Origin: Henckelia pumila | Lineage: Eukaryota > Streptophyta > Magnoliopsida > Lamiales > Gesneriaceae | Assembly (NCBI RefSeq): GCF_033568475.1 | Contig: NC_133122.1 | Coordinates: forward strand, 141,553,402-141,617,401 | Direction: 5' to 3' | Length of the DNA stretch: 64,000 nucleotides | Part shown: positions 1 through 15,655 of the stretch, one piece after another | How positions within the stretch are numbered: position 1 is the stretch's first letter | Layout: every line of letters begins with the position of its first letter | Made by a program: the position numbers and the translations under genes | The notes under the pieces: model-generated | Database searches by the model: none | What the model was told of the DNA's origin: nothing | The model's input: the letters and a program-made list of their open reading frames with translations, nothing else

Positions 1-4
1 TTTA

Positions 5-1172
5 TTAATAAACTCCATTTACAATATTTATTTCATTTTCCACAGCCATTTTCCAAAGGCGAAGATGTTCCTCAAGCGGGCCATCTTCCACCTCCTCCAA
101 GCCATGGAAAAGGGTCACCACCCTTAACTCCTTCTTCAGGAGCAGTGGCCGTATGCCCTCTCGGCCAAGGACATACGCAGGGTTGTTAATCCCAAGCACA
201 TGCTTATATTTTTCAAGACGACGAACCTCATCAGGACCAAGGGCATTCGGGCCTCTGAACTGCATCCGTATCAGTTTTGCTCGAAGACGAGCAAGCTTCT
301 CCTCGACAAAATCTTCATGAGCAATTCTCCAATTCTCCATTATTTACTTGATTTAATGTCTACTTGCATATCTTCATTTTTTTATATATAGACTAACAGC
401 CCTATCGAAGAGTTTCTGGCATTTATTACATTTAAAATATTAAGAATATCAAGAGTTTCTTATGTATAACTTTCATGAAATAAGGCACTGTTTATGACAA
501 AAAAAAATCTCTGAAATTTGATTGCATGTAATCATTATCTGATAACATGGATTTTCATGCTTACTATTTTAGTTTACCTTTTTTTACTTAATAGTTGCAT
601 CGATACATTTTAAGTAAAATAGTTTATGCACAAAATTCAGTTTAGTAAAAATTCCTTTATTAATACTTGAAATCAAAAGGTTACATTCACACACTTTTTA
701 TCTCCCTCATCTTGAGGAAAATCTCAAAGCTCTAGTTAGTCATCCATGCTCGTGGAGGAGCAACTGATGGATCCATTAGCTCATCGGTTGCAATACGAAC
801 CAATGTGATATACTTTTTACTGAGCATCATATAGAGAACATTTTTCTCCTTAAAAATGTCTCTGGGCTCAAATGTATCCAGTGCTATCATGTAGTACATC
901 GCCCTCTGAGCTATTTCTTTTGCATCCTCATATTTCCTGGGAGGAAACTGAGCATGATGATACATGTGGAGCTCTTATATCTTCAACCAGACCTTCATCA
1001 CCTTTTCAAACACCCTCTCCTCGATCTTTTTCTTTTCAATTTCAAAGTAACTCTCTCGACATGCCTCACATGCCACATATGGACTTTGACCAAAACCAAA
1101 CAAGGGAACACTGTTACTCATATTTCTTTGCTCAACTGAAATTACAAAATAGGTTATACTACTATATTTCAC
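5..1172 (-). pseudogene. Antisense open-frame block inside the Sirevirus-like fossil
   Basis: Open frames lie on the minus strand, opposite to the element. They encode a charged protein-like sequence with phrases such as RMQFRGPNALGPDEVRRLEKY, MYYMIALDTFEPRDIFKEKN and a CEACRESYFEIEKKK stretch. I recall similar antisense frames in predicted proteins of Gesneriaceae genomes, but no domain of known function. The block is broken, with several breaks. Whether it was ever translated is unknown. Its coding-like composition suggests it was not simply the shadow of a sense frame. Confidence 0.45.
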
Positions 1173-1397
1173 TATTTATAGTTGTAACGTGTAACATTTT
1201 TAGAGGGAAATATGTGTACTATCTCCCGCCTCGCTGTACTATGTGTTTTTGAATTTCAAATTGTTCTGTGTGCCACGTCACTCTTGTGTTGTATTGACCA
1301 AGTCACCCAAAATACAACAATTCAGTCTATCATAAACCCTAAATCTATCTTAAACCTCTCTTACGATTGCCTCATTGATTCATAGGAACCATTTCAG

Positions 1398-4300
1398 ATG
1401 GTCACTTCATCTGCAGTTTACATTCTCAATGCTCTCGTCGTCGATTTTGAATCTCTGTATGGAATGGATAAACCAGGGATATCCAAGGTTTGCACTGCTC
1501 TGGAACAATCTGGACTTCGGCCTTTTCTGGATATCAAAAACTTGAATATCTATCAAACGGACTTGCTGTCATTATATCACAACTGCACACTTAAGGAGGA
1601 TGGCGTACTGTTACTTTTTCTCGGCGGACACACCATTCAAATCAGTGAAGAATTTTTCGCCAACACCTTCAGTTTACCTACTTCAGGTAATACTGACTTC
1701 AATATTATATCAAATACTGATATCACTGAAATTCAAAGCATATTTTCTGGCTCAAGTCAACCAATTTCTCTGTCTGGATTCAAAATAGACCTAAAACCTG
1801 AATATCAAATGCTGGCTGATATTGTTGTCAAAAATATTTTGGCAAAAGGAGGAGCCAAATTAACCGTTGGAAAGTTCAAAGTAATGACTGCCATCATGAA
1901 AGGTGTGAAGATCAATTGGAGTAATATCATCTTTAACATATTTGTCCAAATGATGACACCCACCAAACAATTTTCGGGATATATACTACAAGCTAGTCAA
2001 CTTCTTGAAACTCTTGGAATTACTCTTCAAGCATCTTCTCAATTGCACAAGCTTAGAGTTCTGAATGTTGAGTATCTGGCAAATTTTCAGTCCAGAGAAT
2101 CAACTGACTTAACTACTGCAAAGACACAAAAAACACCAGTGAAGAGACAAGTCAAAAAGAAGAGAAATTCTGTGATATATGAAAGTGATGAAACTGATAG
2201 TGAAAAAGTAGTTAAACTGCCTCAAACCAAGCGTACAAGAACTCTACAAGCAAAGGCTGTCACATCCCCATCTAAACTGATCATTTCTGTGGTTCCTAAA
2301 CCAGCTAATATGACCTCAACTGAAGATGCACATCTCGTTGATAAAACAGCTGAGGAGTTAAAAACCAAAACTGATCCGAAGGGAAAGCAACCTGTGATGG
2401 TTATACCACTCCAGAGACTTCAACCATCTCTAGAAACTCCAACACATGAAGACTTCGGAAAGGAGGTTAAAACTCAGAAAGCTCCTCTGCAATTTATCTC
2501 ACTAATTGTAGTCCTGCCTCCAGCAATCCCAATTGGTGGTTTATCTTCAAAACAAATTGTTGAATATACTCACTCAGGTTTGGACTTAGTAGCATGAAGC
2601 TCTCAAATAGCATCCTCCTCAGATCCTGATAGACCATCCAATGCTATTCAACTTCAAATTGACTTAACCATGGATGAAGTACTTGAATATGCTGAGAAGC
2701 GCACTGCTGAAATCTTTGATATCTGGCACCAATACAGAACCTCTACATTGGCAAGACATCTCACCAAAAAGAATGAGCTGTCCAAATTTGTCAAACTTGA
2801 AGAAATTGTACTAAGAGTAGTCAAGACTGCCAAAATTCAAGATGCGTTGATAAGAAGAAAGTACTTCTATGATCTCTTAAGGATCAAGAAACTGGGAGAA
2901 ATTGTTGATGAATTCCAAAGGAATTATGATCCACGTGCCAGAACTTCTTATGAAGACCGAGCCATATTCACTCAATTACAAACTGATCTCATCAATAAAC
3001 AAACAGAAATAAAATTCTGGAAGACTGATCAAACATTGGAAACTCCAGAGGTCTTTGTTTGGAAGAAACACAAATCACACTCCTCATCCAATTCCAAACA
3101 CAAGAAAAGCAAGAAAAGTCATACTTCCACTGAATCCTCAAACCATTCAATTGATCAGGTGTTTGAAGAACTTCAAAGAGAAACTTCAGTTGCCCCCATT
3201 ACAACCGATACATCCATTGAGCAGCAGTTGCATATATCAGAAACTGAAAATACTCTACCTGAGCTTCAACTTATGAATGTTGATGAAGTCATCTCTCATA
3301 TTGAAACTGAAGATCGTTCAACTCCTTTATTAACAGCATCATCCGTGGAAGAAAATGTGCCACCAATATCTCTCCAGGAGGAACTTGAAGAACCTCAACC
3401 GATCAATATGGAAGTACCATCATGTCAAATTCTTGACCACACAGACGAGACACTCATCTTTTCTCAGAAGGAAATCACAGAACCATTCTTGTCTCAAACA
3501 GTTGAGTCATCCTTCTCAACTCCCACCGAACAAGTTCTAACAGAATCCAAGGAAGTCTCTCAAACGTTGGAAATCTCATCCCAACTTGATGACACACCTG
3601 CTCCAACCAAGCCTAGTAATGAAGAAACACTTCTTACAACCAACTCAACTGATGATTCATTAGTCACACCAATTCTTCTTGAAGATAAACAGCTGCAAAA
3701 ACCAGTACATGAATCAACCCCACATGTACAAATCATCAATGATTCATCTCCTCCTGACAAAGCTATTGAGACTGAGACTCTATCTCAAACTCTAGCAATG
3801 ATTGTTCATACAGCTCCTGAATCATCAACTCATCAGGACAAAGGAAAAGAAAAAATTGAAATGATCGCAGCTACACCTCCATCACCTCCTAAAGGACAGA
3901 AGCAAGATTTTACCAAAGAATATCTCTCATTCACTGACAAAGGACTCCCATCTCCAACCTCCACGACTGATGATGATTGGTATCAAACACTTTCACAAAC
4001 TGAGAACTCGGTTTATGCCATATCCAAGGCTGTCACCAGTCTCAAAGAAAATCAACAAACAACAACCAACAACATCTCTTTTCTGAGACAATCAATGAAT
4101 ACTGAGCTCGGTAAACTTCAAGAAAAGCTTGCACTTTTGGATAACATCCTAGTAGATTCAAATAAACTGACTAGCTCACTGTCTCAACTGCAAAACTCTC
4201 ATCAGTCTTTGGAGACAAAAGTTGACAACTTGAATGGATTTGTTCAATCTCTTCACACATCAGTTCAATCAAATTTTCAAGGAATTTCTCGGCAACTCAA

Positions 4301-4433
4301 CACTTTGGAAAGCTTATCTCAGAATATCTTGCGAACTCAACATGAAGCTCAAGCTCTACAACGTAATACCTCAGCAGCTCATCAACAATCTCATAGTTCA
4401 TCATTTCACAGATCCTCTTCCGATCGAAGATAG
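1398..4433 (+). pseudogene. Accessory (envelope-like) frame region of the Sirevirus-like fossil
   Basis: A long sense coding region lies between the missing pol and the 3' LTR. The first part is a folded-looking domain with the phrases HNCTLKEDGVLL and QISEEFFANTFSLPTSG, resembling an abundant family of uncharacterised Gesneriad proteins (recalled, not searched). The middle is a long Ser/Thr/Glu/Pro-rich low-complexity stretch with a Lys/Ser basic patch. The end holds a coiled coil with heptad-like Leu/Ile spacing over roughly the last 150 residues, followed by a Gln/His/Ser tail. A C-terminal coiled coil is also reported for the envelope-like product of SIRE1. The region is broken, with about one break. 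No transmembrane segment is obvious, so 'envelope-like' is a positional term. Confidence 0.6.
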
Positions 4434-4512
4434 TTTATCTTTTATAACATGAAGATTATTATGTTATCTACTCTTGTATCTCTTCTTCCGGATCTATACT
4501 TTTCAGTTTATC

Positions 4513-4526
4513 AAAAAGGGGGAAGA
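4513..4526 (+). other. Upstream extra polypurine tract of the Sirevirus-like fossil
   Basis: The purine run AAAAAGGGGGAAGA lies about 130 bp before the 3' LTR. Sireviruses are known for several polypurine tracts near the 3' LTR, so this fits the lineage call. Confidence 0.6.
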
Positions 4527-4638
4527 GTTCTTAGATCGTGATTGAAACTGACTTTGCATAACAATGAATATCAGCTTATCATGATGACAATATATATCAG
4601 TTTATCATATAATAAATTGCAGTGTTTTGATAAACACC

Positions 4639-4650
4639 AAAAAGGGAGAA
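4639..4650 (+). other. Polypurine tract next to the 3' LTR
   Basis: AAAAAGGGAGAA sits two bases before the LTR start TGTTGGG. This is the expected primer site for plus-strand synthesis. Confidence 0.75.
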
Positions 4651-4740
4651 ATTGTTGGGAAATTTAGTTTTGGTATTTACAAAAGAAAGCCAAACTACTT
4701 GAGCAACTACAAAAGGGCTAAACTTATATTCAGGAAATGA

Positions 4741-4748
4741 TGACGTCA
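4741..4748. promoter_or_regulatory. TGACGTCA palindrome (TGA/bZIP-type site) in the LTR
   Basis: A perfect 8-bp TGACGTCA lies in the presumed U3, about 340 bp before the LTR TATA box. In plants this ACGT-core palindrome is bound by TGA-class bZIP factors. That it acted in this element is inferred. Confidence 0.55.
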
Positions 4749-4764
4749 CTATGACCTACAGATA

Positions 4765-4878
4765 CAGTTTACGTTGCTAAACTGAATCACTAAACTGAAC
4801 CAACAACGACCGCGCTAAAGGGATACAAAGCAGTTTACCTCGCTAAACTGAATCCATCAGTTTACCATTGCCAAACTG
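4765..4878. repeat. Three short stem-loops with CAGTTTA arms in the LTR
   Basis: CAGTTTA at 4765-4771 pairs with TAAACTG at 4778-4784. CAGTTTA at 4831-4837 pairs with TAAACTG at 4844-4850. CAGTTTA at 4858-4864 pairs with CAAACTG at 4872-4878. The first two have 7-bp perfect arms and 6-bp loops. Further single copies of the motif lie nearby. Confidence 0.7.
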
Positions 4879-5084
4879 ATTGCTTCAGTTGTCCACAACA
4901 GTTTACTACCGTGCTATTTTCGGATAAGATCATCCGTACTCTGACATCTCTGCAGAAGGTAGTGTCGCGATACTAAGGGAATGTCGGCTCCAGAAATCGT
5001 TGATGATAGTGACAAACCAACGAGAATAATTCAAATTTTATCAGAAGGACAATTCAAACTTATGACCGTTGGCAATCCAAAGAG

Positions 5085-5093
5085 TATAAATAG
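5085..5093 (+). promoter_or_regulatory. LTR TATA box
   Basis: TATAAATAG lies 432 bp into the LTR and is a strong TATA match. Transcript start of the element would be about 30 bp downstream, making U3 roughly 460 bp. Confidence 0.6.
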
Positions 5094-5708
5094 AGATCTT
5101 GATCAACATCAGGAGGGGTCTTTTCATGCACTGAAAACTCTGTCATTCTTACGAGAACACGAAAAGCTCTTTACGATCAAGATTCGATCAAGGAACTCGA
5201 AGCACAAACATTCAAAAGCATTATTCTGATCATTGAAGGGTCGATCTTTGTGCTAAGAATTTCGAGTTATATTTACTCTATTGTTATATCAGTCTAGGAC
5301 TGAAACTAAGGTTTTATACTAAGAGTTCTTGTTTAGGCAGTGTTTAAGTCCTAAACTGGATTGAGTTTGTGCAAATTACTTGTAAAAATCAAAGTCTTCT
5401 AGTGAAATCCTTTCGAGGTGGAAGAAGGGGTGATGTAGGAGTATTTGAAATCTCCGAACATCCATAAACAACTACTCGTGTCATTTTTAGTTTACTCACC
5501 ATTTACCACACACCCTAAACTGATATTCACTCAGTGTTTTTAAATATGCAGCTTGACATATTTTTCGCACATATTTTGTTTGTCAAACTGCATCCGACAC
5601 TAAGATAAGTCTCGAACTCATTCCTTAAACCGATTGAGTTCAATATTTCCTACTAAACTGTTTGAAAGTATATTCACCCCCCTCTAGACTTTCAACCGAT
5701 CCTAACAG

Positions 5709-6328
5709 TGTGGCTATTGAAGAAACTATTCCATTAATAAATCAATATATTATTTTTTTGATCAAATAAATCAATATATTATCAGGGCCGTGTATGATTG
5801 AGACACTTTTTTCAAAAAGCTTATTCCATAATAAAACATTGACCCAACTTCATTTATTTTCTAATCTATATTTACTATTAATAAAGTAATAGTCCTTAAA
5901 CTGACAATTTTATTTTCAATATTTCAAAATCTCTTAATTTTATTTTCTTAAACTTAATTTTATCATTTTGTGCTAATCATTTTCCAATATTTGTCTTACT
6001 GCGATCTACAAAATAATCTGAAACAAAAAAATTTGACCAAAAGGCAAAAATGACATTTCTATTTACTGTTTTATAGTTTTATATTTGTATAAAACTCTAT
6101 TGTGAACACGCATCATCGGCGTGTAGTTAGCATACAGTGATAGATTCATCTCTCTGTGAAGCATAACCGGTACACATCTAGTGACACAATGGTGCGTTGC
6201 TTTGTGCATGTTTGTGGAAATGCCTATGAGAAATTCAATATTTTTAAAACAATATTCAAACTCTGGAGTGTGAGTTTTTTTATGTCTGTACGTACTTATG
6301 TATATCTTTTCTCTTTAACAAAATACAG
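5709..6328 (+). promoter_or_regulatory. Upstream region and leader of TAD2
   Basis: This is AT-rich sequence between the retroelement and the TAD2 start codon. A TATA-like TATAAAA at 6089-6095 is the best core-promoter candidate, placing the transcript start near 6120. AAAATACAG, a good splice acceptor, directly precedes the ATG at 6329, so the leader is probably spliced. The matching donor is unclear: GTGAGT at 6270 would leave an intron of only 59 nt, short for a plant. The retroelement LTR ends about 620 bp before the ATG. Confidence 0.4.
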
Positions 6329-9899
<3,571 letters not shown>

Positions 9900-12039
9900 A
9901 AAGTATAACTCTCCATCAAGTTTGGTCTTGTCTGCTACTGACAGAGGTACATATTTCTGCAATCTTGTCGTTATGCTGTTATTTCCTATCTATTTTATTT
10001 TGCTTTAATGCCCTCGCCTAAGGATGGTACATCATTTGATACTTTATGTTCTCTATACACGAATTACTGTTACAGATGGGCCTAGGCGAAAATAATTCAT
10101 ACTACTTCTATCTAAATTACTCTTTTTGGTTTTTGTACAGCTCTCTTCTATCTTTTCACTTTGAATAATGATTCGAAATTGCATTTGTGTCTGCACAACT
10201 AACCGTGTCACTGGCCCTACCAGGTACTTTGATCGAGAAAAATTGATTCGGCTCTAAAGTACCAAATTAAGGTGACACCTGGTTTATGCGTTTTGACAGA
10301 CTTTGTCACTTGTTTGAGGGAGTGAAGGTTGAACCAGAATTGGAATTCTTGATTGCATCAATAATTCAATCGATTTGATTCTGGTTTTTGGGCATACTGA
10401 AACAGTTTTACAACTTTTATTTATTTTATCATTCGCGATCAATCGGATCATTTGTTGATGCTGCAAAAAACGATGTTTTTTTGAGTCTTGAGATTGCAAG
10501 AAATGTGGAAACTATCTGCTATTAGACACTTATTTTTTTTTTTTTGCTATTAGACTCTTGAGTAGTGAACTGATCTTGAGCCAATATGTTAACCTGTCAA
10601 TGTCCACAACTTACTCAAAAATGTAGTAAACCCCGGCTGCGCATACCATACTACCAAAGGTTACCATACACATTTTAAACTGCGACTGTTATTTTATGTG
10701 AAGATTACATGATCTGCAGTTGAGATCCCCGTTGGCTGCAAAAAGGCATGAAATGGGTACAAGTTCAAAAGACTGTTCACGGTTGTGATGTAGAAATGAC
10801 GGTGAACTATCATTTCGGCTGCAGTCCTGTGAGGTTCAATCTTAATTTGAGCGGATCATTTGTTGGTTTTTAGCTTTTTAGCTCAGATTGGAAATTTTGA
10901 GTTCTTGATAAAGGTACATATCTATTGCTTTATTTTATACATGCAAGCATTCCACTCCAATATTGGCCAAAACATTTTGGTGTATTAAATTTGATCAAAG
11001 AGTATACTCTATATATTGGAGCCCGTTGGTTCTCTTTTGCAAATCAGTGAATTTCACAGAACTTTAATGTAAAATTCTATTTCAAACCCAAATGCAACTG
11101 TCCAAATATACAACCCAGTGGAAAGGTTCGTAAAACAAAAGTTCAATCTTCAAGTTTCAGGCTATAGTTACAGATGACTAAAAAAAATAAGCTTTGGAGT
11201 TATCAAGATCAACAAAAATGGGGCCACACATACAGCCATTATTTCTATGTTGATCATGTAGAGGATGGGTTATCTTGTCCTCTGTTCTATTTTCAGATGT
11301 AACAGCTCTTAATTTACGCGAATAATACTCTTATCGGTTTTGTAATAATAATAATAATCATCATCATCATCTTGCTCATAAGTCAAATCTGCGTGTACAT
11401 TTTTATGTAAACGTCGAAAAATTTGATTTTATTTTTGGTAGATAATAAAACATGAAACGAAATTCAGAAATTGAGTAAATCAAATAAATGTACAAATAAA
11501 CAAATTTATCGTATTTTAACTCTTTCATTCAAGGAAAATCACCCTGGTAGTAATTTCTGTTTCTTGGTGTTCACATCAACCTTGATTATTTTTTTATTTT
11601 TTAAAAAATAAACCTTGGTAACTCAGCGATTCCTCAAGTATTAACTAAAACTATTCTTCCATATTTTTTATTTACATTTTTTATTTATTAAAAATCACAT
11701 TTATCGGGTTAATTAAAAAATTAGATCGGTGCAACTCTGATTGGATCCATATAATATAGTCATGCATGGATAAATTTGACATTTTCATGCAAACCAGTTA
11801 TTCAAAACAGAATGAAAATTTCCAATTATTGCCAATAATGACATCCAAAATCTACCAAATGTTGACAACAAGATTAGAGTGCAATAATATAGGCAAAAAT
11901 ATTTATTGTTTCATTTATTGGGAAAAACAGAGTTTTAAGAACAAGAGAGGAAAAACAAATCAACCCCTTTCTTTTATTTCTTCTCTTCTTCTCTCAATTA
12001 TACAAGATTTGATTGGCTATGGATTCTGCATTTCTATAA
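9900..12039. other. Spacer between TAD2 and the clathrin assembly gene
   Basis: It begins with the TAD2 3' untranslated region, whose end I cannot place. A short AAT/ATC microsatellite lies at about 11345-11372. The last 100 bp before 12040 hold a CT-rich leader (CTTCTCTTCTTCTCTC) typical of plant 5' untranslated regions. I see no protein family, RNA gene or clear transposon end here. Confidence 0.5.
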
Positions 12040-15000
12040 ATGGAAAGCTTTCGCAAGGCCTATGGGGCTCTTAAAGACTCCACAAAGATTGGTCTTGCAA
12101 CGATCAAAAGTGACTTTAAGGTATGTTTCATGTTCCAAGCACATATGTATTTTTAGTTTCATTTTTGGCTACATTTTGTTTGGTTTTATTGTAAGGATTT
12201 GGACATTGCAATTATAAAGGCAACGAATCACGATGAATGTCCTCCGAAAGAACGACATGTTAGAAGTAATGGATGCCACATCTTTTTTTCTTTTTTTTTT
12301 TTGTTTCATCATTGTTCCATCATTCAATTTTCTTTACTTATTGGTATTTTCTCCATTCTCTTCCAGAAATACTTGTTGCAGTATCGGTATCGCGTCCTAG
12401 AGCCGACGTTGCCTATTGTATTTATGCACTGTCAAGAAGATTGGCAAAGACACGTAATTGGATTGTATGTGATGGTTCTCTATTTCATATGTTTCCATCA
12501 ATGAGAAACCAAAGAGTCCTGCAAAACTTATAATTCTTGGGGGAATTGTTTATTTATTTTTCTTATCAAGATGATACAACTTCGGCTCATTTAATTTCAA
12601 ATATTTAGCTATTTAGGCCATAAATCTTTCAAGAAACTGATAACAATGGTGCTTTTGAGCCCCTTTTCTTGATACAATGGGATCAGTGGATCGATCACAC
12701 AATCATTGCTGTGGGCTAATTCGGCTACGTGCTGATACCTGAGTAAATTTCAGGTCGCGATAAAGACTTTGATTGTTTTCCATAGGACGTTAAGAGAGGC
12801 AGATCCAAGCTTCAGAGAGGAAATACTGCGCTACTCGCAGAGAAGAAATTTATTCCATGTTTCCAAGTTCAAGGATTTCTCAAGTATTTTAGGTAAATAA
12901 TTAGTTTCTTAGTAGTTGTTCCATAATTTTACTTACTGTTTGATGCTTTGGATGATTCAAATGCAGCTTGGGATTGCTCGGTTTGGGTACGAACATACGG
13001 ACTCTTTCTTGAGGAAAGACTCGAATGTTTCAGGACATTGAATTACGACGTAGAAACTGATGAGGTACCAAAATCAGTTGTTGCAGAATCCTATGTAAAT
13101 AACATATTTTCGCATCCTTCTTCTACTACTCTACTTTCACTCTGAGTCTTGTACATTGGAACATATTTTTCCGAAAAATGAAGTGGTTTTTATTGTAGCA
13201 GTCATGTGGTAAGGTACAGATGATGAAGGACGGTGAACTATTGAGGAAGTTACCTGCATTGCAACAGCTTCTTCATCGTACAGTGGATTGCCAGGTAATA
13301 ACATTGTCTCCACATACGATTGAGAAAAGAGTATAAGCCCATAAATGGACTGTTCTATCAACTTGGATAAGTCAATACTATTTTCGTGAAACGAGAATGA
13401 ATGCGATATAATTATGAGCATTGAACGGAGTCTGGATTTTTAATAGTCCAGGATCATTGAACAATCTGGGATGGAATTATTTGTTTCTTGTTAAAAGTGA
13501 AAGAATCCAGAGTTCATATTTGGATTTGCAATGAATATCTATGAAGTTGCTGCATTAATTTTGGATTCAAGTATCTTATCTGCTGTAAAACTTGCAGCCT
13601 CAGGGAGTCGCGAGCCATAATTTTCTCGTCCAATATGCGGCGGCCCTGGTATATTCATACGATGTTTTCCATGATCCTATGAATCTGTCAGATTTTCATC
13701 CTTTAATCATTAAACAATGCAGGTTTTGAAAGAGAGCTTCAAAATTTACTGCACTATCAGCGATGGGATCACGAAACTTATTGCGAAGGTATATATCTTG
13801 TGTTACATTATCTTATATGTATTGTTCTCTCCGCGGAAATGAGTAATACTTTGTTCGTTCTTCAGTTTTTCAAAATGCCAAAGAACGACGCTATTCGAGT
13901 TCTTGATATTTACAGAAGATCTGCACATCATGTCAGTGTAACTTCCCAAGAATCCATGTCATTTTGCATATATTTAAAAATGGAGCTGGTCTTTATGTTG
14001 TTTCGTTTTTGTATTCTTGATCTTTCGTTTTGTTTAGACAGAACTTTTAGTAGATTTTTATAAATTCTGCAAAACTTTGGCTCTTGCTCGGACATCTCAG
14101 TTTCCGGTACTGAGACAGGTACATATTTTTCGGTCTCATTCGATGTAAAGACTAAGAAAACTTGTTCTGTCATGAGACATATGAATCACTTATTTCTCAA
14201 AATTTGTAGCTTCCACCGTCATTTCTTGAAACTATGGAGAAATATGTTAAGGAAGCACCTCTGTTACGTTCTGTACCGTCAAATAAACAACTGGTAAGAA
14301 CATCAACTCATTCTAGGATGCTGTAAAGTTAGTAATCTAACTTTTGTGATTAAAATAGGAGTACCGAGTGACAGAAGCAGTACCACAGAAATCCAAAGGT
14401 ATGGGTCGAGAAGAGATTAGACAAGGATTCGAGAACGACTTAAAGAAGCCTGAGTTTATAAATCATGAAATAGGAACTCCAACCTTAATATCTTCTAAGG
14501 AGCCCACTGATCTTATTGTAAGTTATACTTCCTCCATGTTTTCTCTATAAGATGACTGATATCAGAAACCGGCTCGCGGTCCGGCCGAGTCTGAGTAGGG
14601 GATACTTGCCTTTTTCTTTCTAACTGGGAAAAAAAATTTCAATTCATGTTGATGAAAATGTAAGTGTATATGGGTTCTCCCTTGAATGATACTTAATCTA
14701 AACATACTTCTTGTGTTGTATGAATCTTCTGCAGGCTTCGGACCGGTTAAATCCGAAAGCCGTGGCATTAGACCAAAGCAATGCATTGGCTCTTGCAATA
14801 ATTGAATCAGGTACTCGAGACTAGAGCCCAAAAACTTCGACTGTTTGGTGGGAAACCTGCCAACCATTCTATATTTCTCACAAAACCAACATGGGATGTT
14901 TTTTTTTTCCTTCTTCTCAGACGATAATCCACGATCAGCCAATGATATGATCGAAACCGGATCCGGGTGGGAGTTGGCATTAGTCACAGCACCAAGCAAC

Positions 15001-15467
15001 ATGAACAGCACCCAAGCGACCGATTCTAGAATGGTTTGTTTTCCTTGTACTCGGATTGGAAACCGAAACATCTTAGTATCTGCTTGACCATTCGAACTCG
15101 ATGTCGACAGGCTGGGGGATTCGACAAGCTTCTACTGGATAGCTTGTATGAAGACAACGTTGCACGGAGACAGATAGAGCTGCATCGTGCAGGATACAGT
15201 TCGTGCCAAGAATACGAGACAACTACACGAAACACACTGACTCGATACAACCCTTTTGACACATGGAACGACGTTGAACCTCGCGGTGACTTGCAGTCGT
15301 CAATGATGCCCCAACTTGATCAGCAAATGTTTTTTCATGATCAGGACAGTAGTAGGATGATGTTACCTTGGAATCCGTATGCGGCGTCGCAACAAACGAG
15401 GGATCCAAGTGCATTTGGTGGTCCGTTTATCGTTTCAAGTGGAATGGGAAATCATGCATTACTTTAG
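12040..15467 (+). CDS. ANTH-domain clathrin assembly protein (AP180/CALM family)
   Basis: This is a clathrin adaptor that binds PI(4,5)P2 through an N-terminal ANTH domain and recruits clathrin during endocytosis. Fifteen exons start at 12040, 12196, 12367, 12754, 12967, 13202, 13598, 13723, 13866, 14038, 14210, 14359, 14735, 14921 and 15111, and join in frame to 543 aa. The ANTH domain spans about residues 1-290, with the lipid-binding type motif [16 protein letters not shown] (35-50) and [17 protein letters not shown]. The C-terminal half is flexible, with [37 protein letters not shown] and one NPF (472-474), an EH-domain ligand. These conserved tail blocks match the At2g01600/At1g14910 group, of 571 and 692 aa as I recall. 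Exon 6 has tandem acceptors TAG/CAG, so a 544-aa form adding Gln is possible. The start follows a CT-rich leader and begins [15 protein letters not shown]. Confidence 0.92.
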
Positions 15468-15655
15468 AGGCTTTGGTGATTGAGTTTTCCATTTCTGTTG
15501 TGCTGTGTTCTTTGATTCTTGGTGGGATGGTGGGTTAATGTTACTTATTTGGATTCTATAATCCTATAAATTAAGAAATTTCATGGTTCCTCACTTTGAA
15601 TTTTTTATTTTTTGGGTACACATCCCGCTTATGATTATATATGAAATAATAATAA

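Larger units (their letters stand above)
1..5708 (+). mobile_element. Sirevirus-like Ty1/copia LTR retrotransposon fossil, 3' part only
   Basis: The element enters from outside the window, so its 5' LTR, gag and pol are not seen. Visible parts in order: an antisense open-frame block, a long sense accessory frame ending in a coiled coil, two polypurine tracts, and a 3' LTR running from TGTTGGG to CCTAACA. An accessory envelope-like frame between pol and the 3' LTR, together with repeated polypurine tracts, is characteristic of the Sirevirus lineage. The coding parts look broken, with a small number of breaks (about one in the sense frame). The LTR itself looks whole. Lineage is inferred because no pol domain is visible. 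Age cannot be judged without the other LTR. Confidence 0.75.
4653..5708 (+). repeat. 3' LTR of the Sirevirus-like fossil (1056 bp)
   Basis: It starts TGTTGGGAAA after the polypurine tract and ends GATCCTAACA, giving the TG...CA termini usual for copia LTRs. The C-rich stretch CCCCCCTCTAGACTTTCAACCG just before the end (about 5676-5697) is typical of copia U5 ends. Inside are a TGACGTCA site, an array of CAGTTTA/TAAACTG inverted repeats and a TATAAATAG box. The bases after the LTR (GTGTG, 5709-5713) would be the 3' copy of the target duplication; the 5' copy lies outside the window. Confidence 0.8.
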
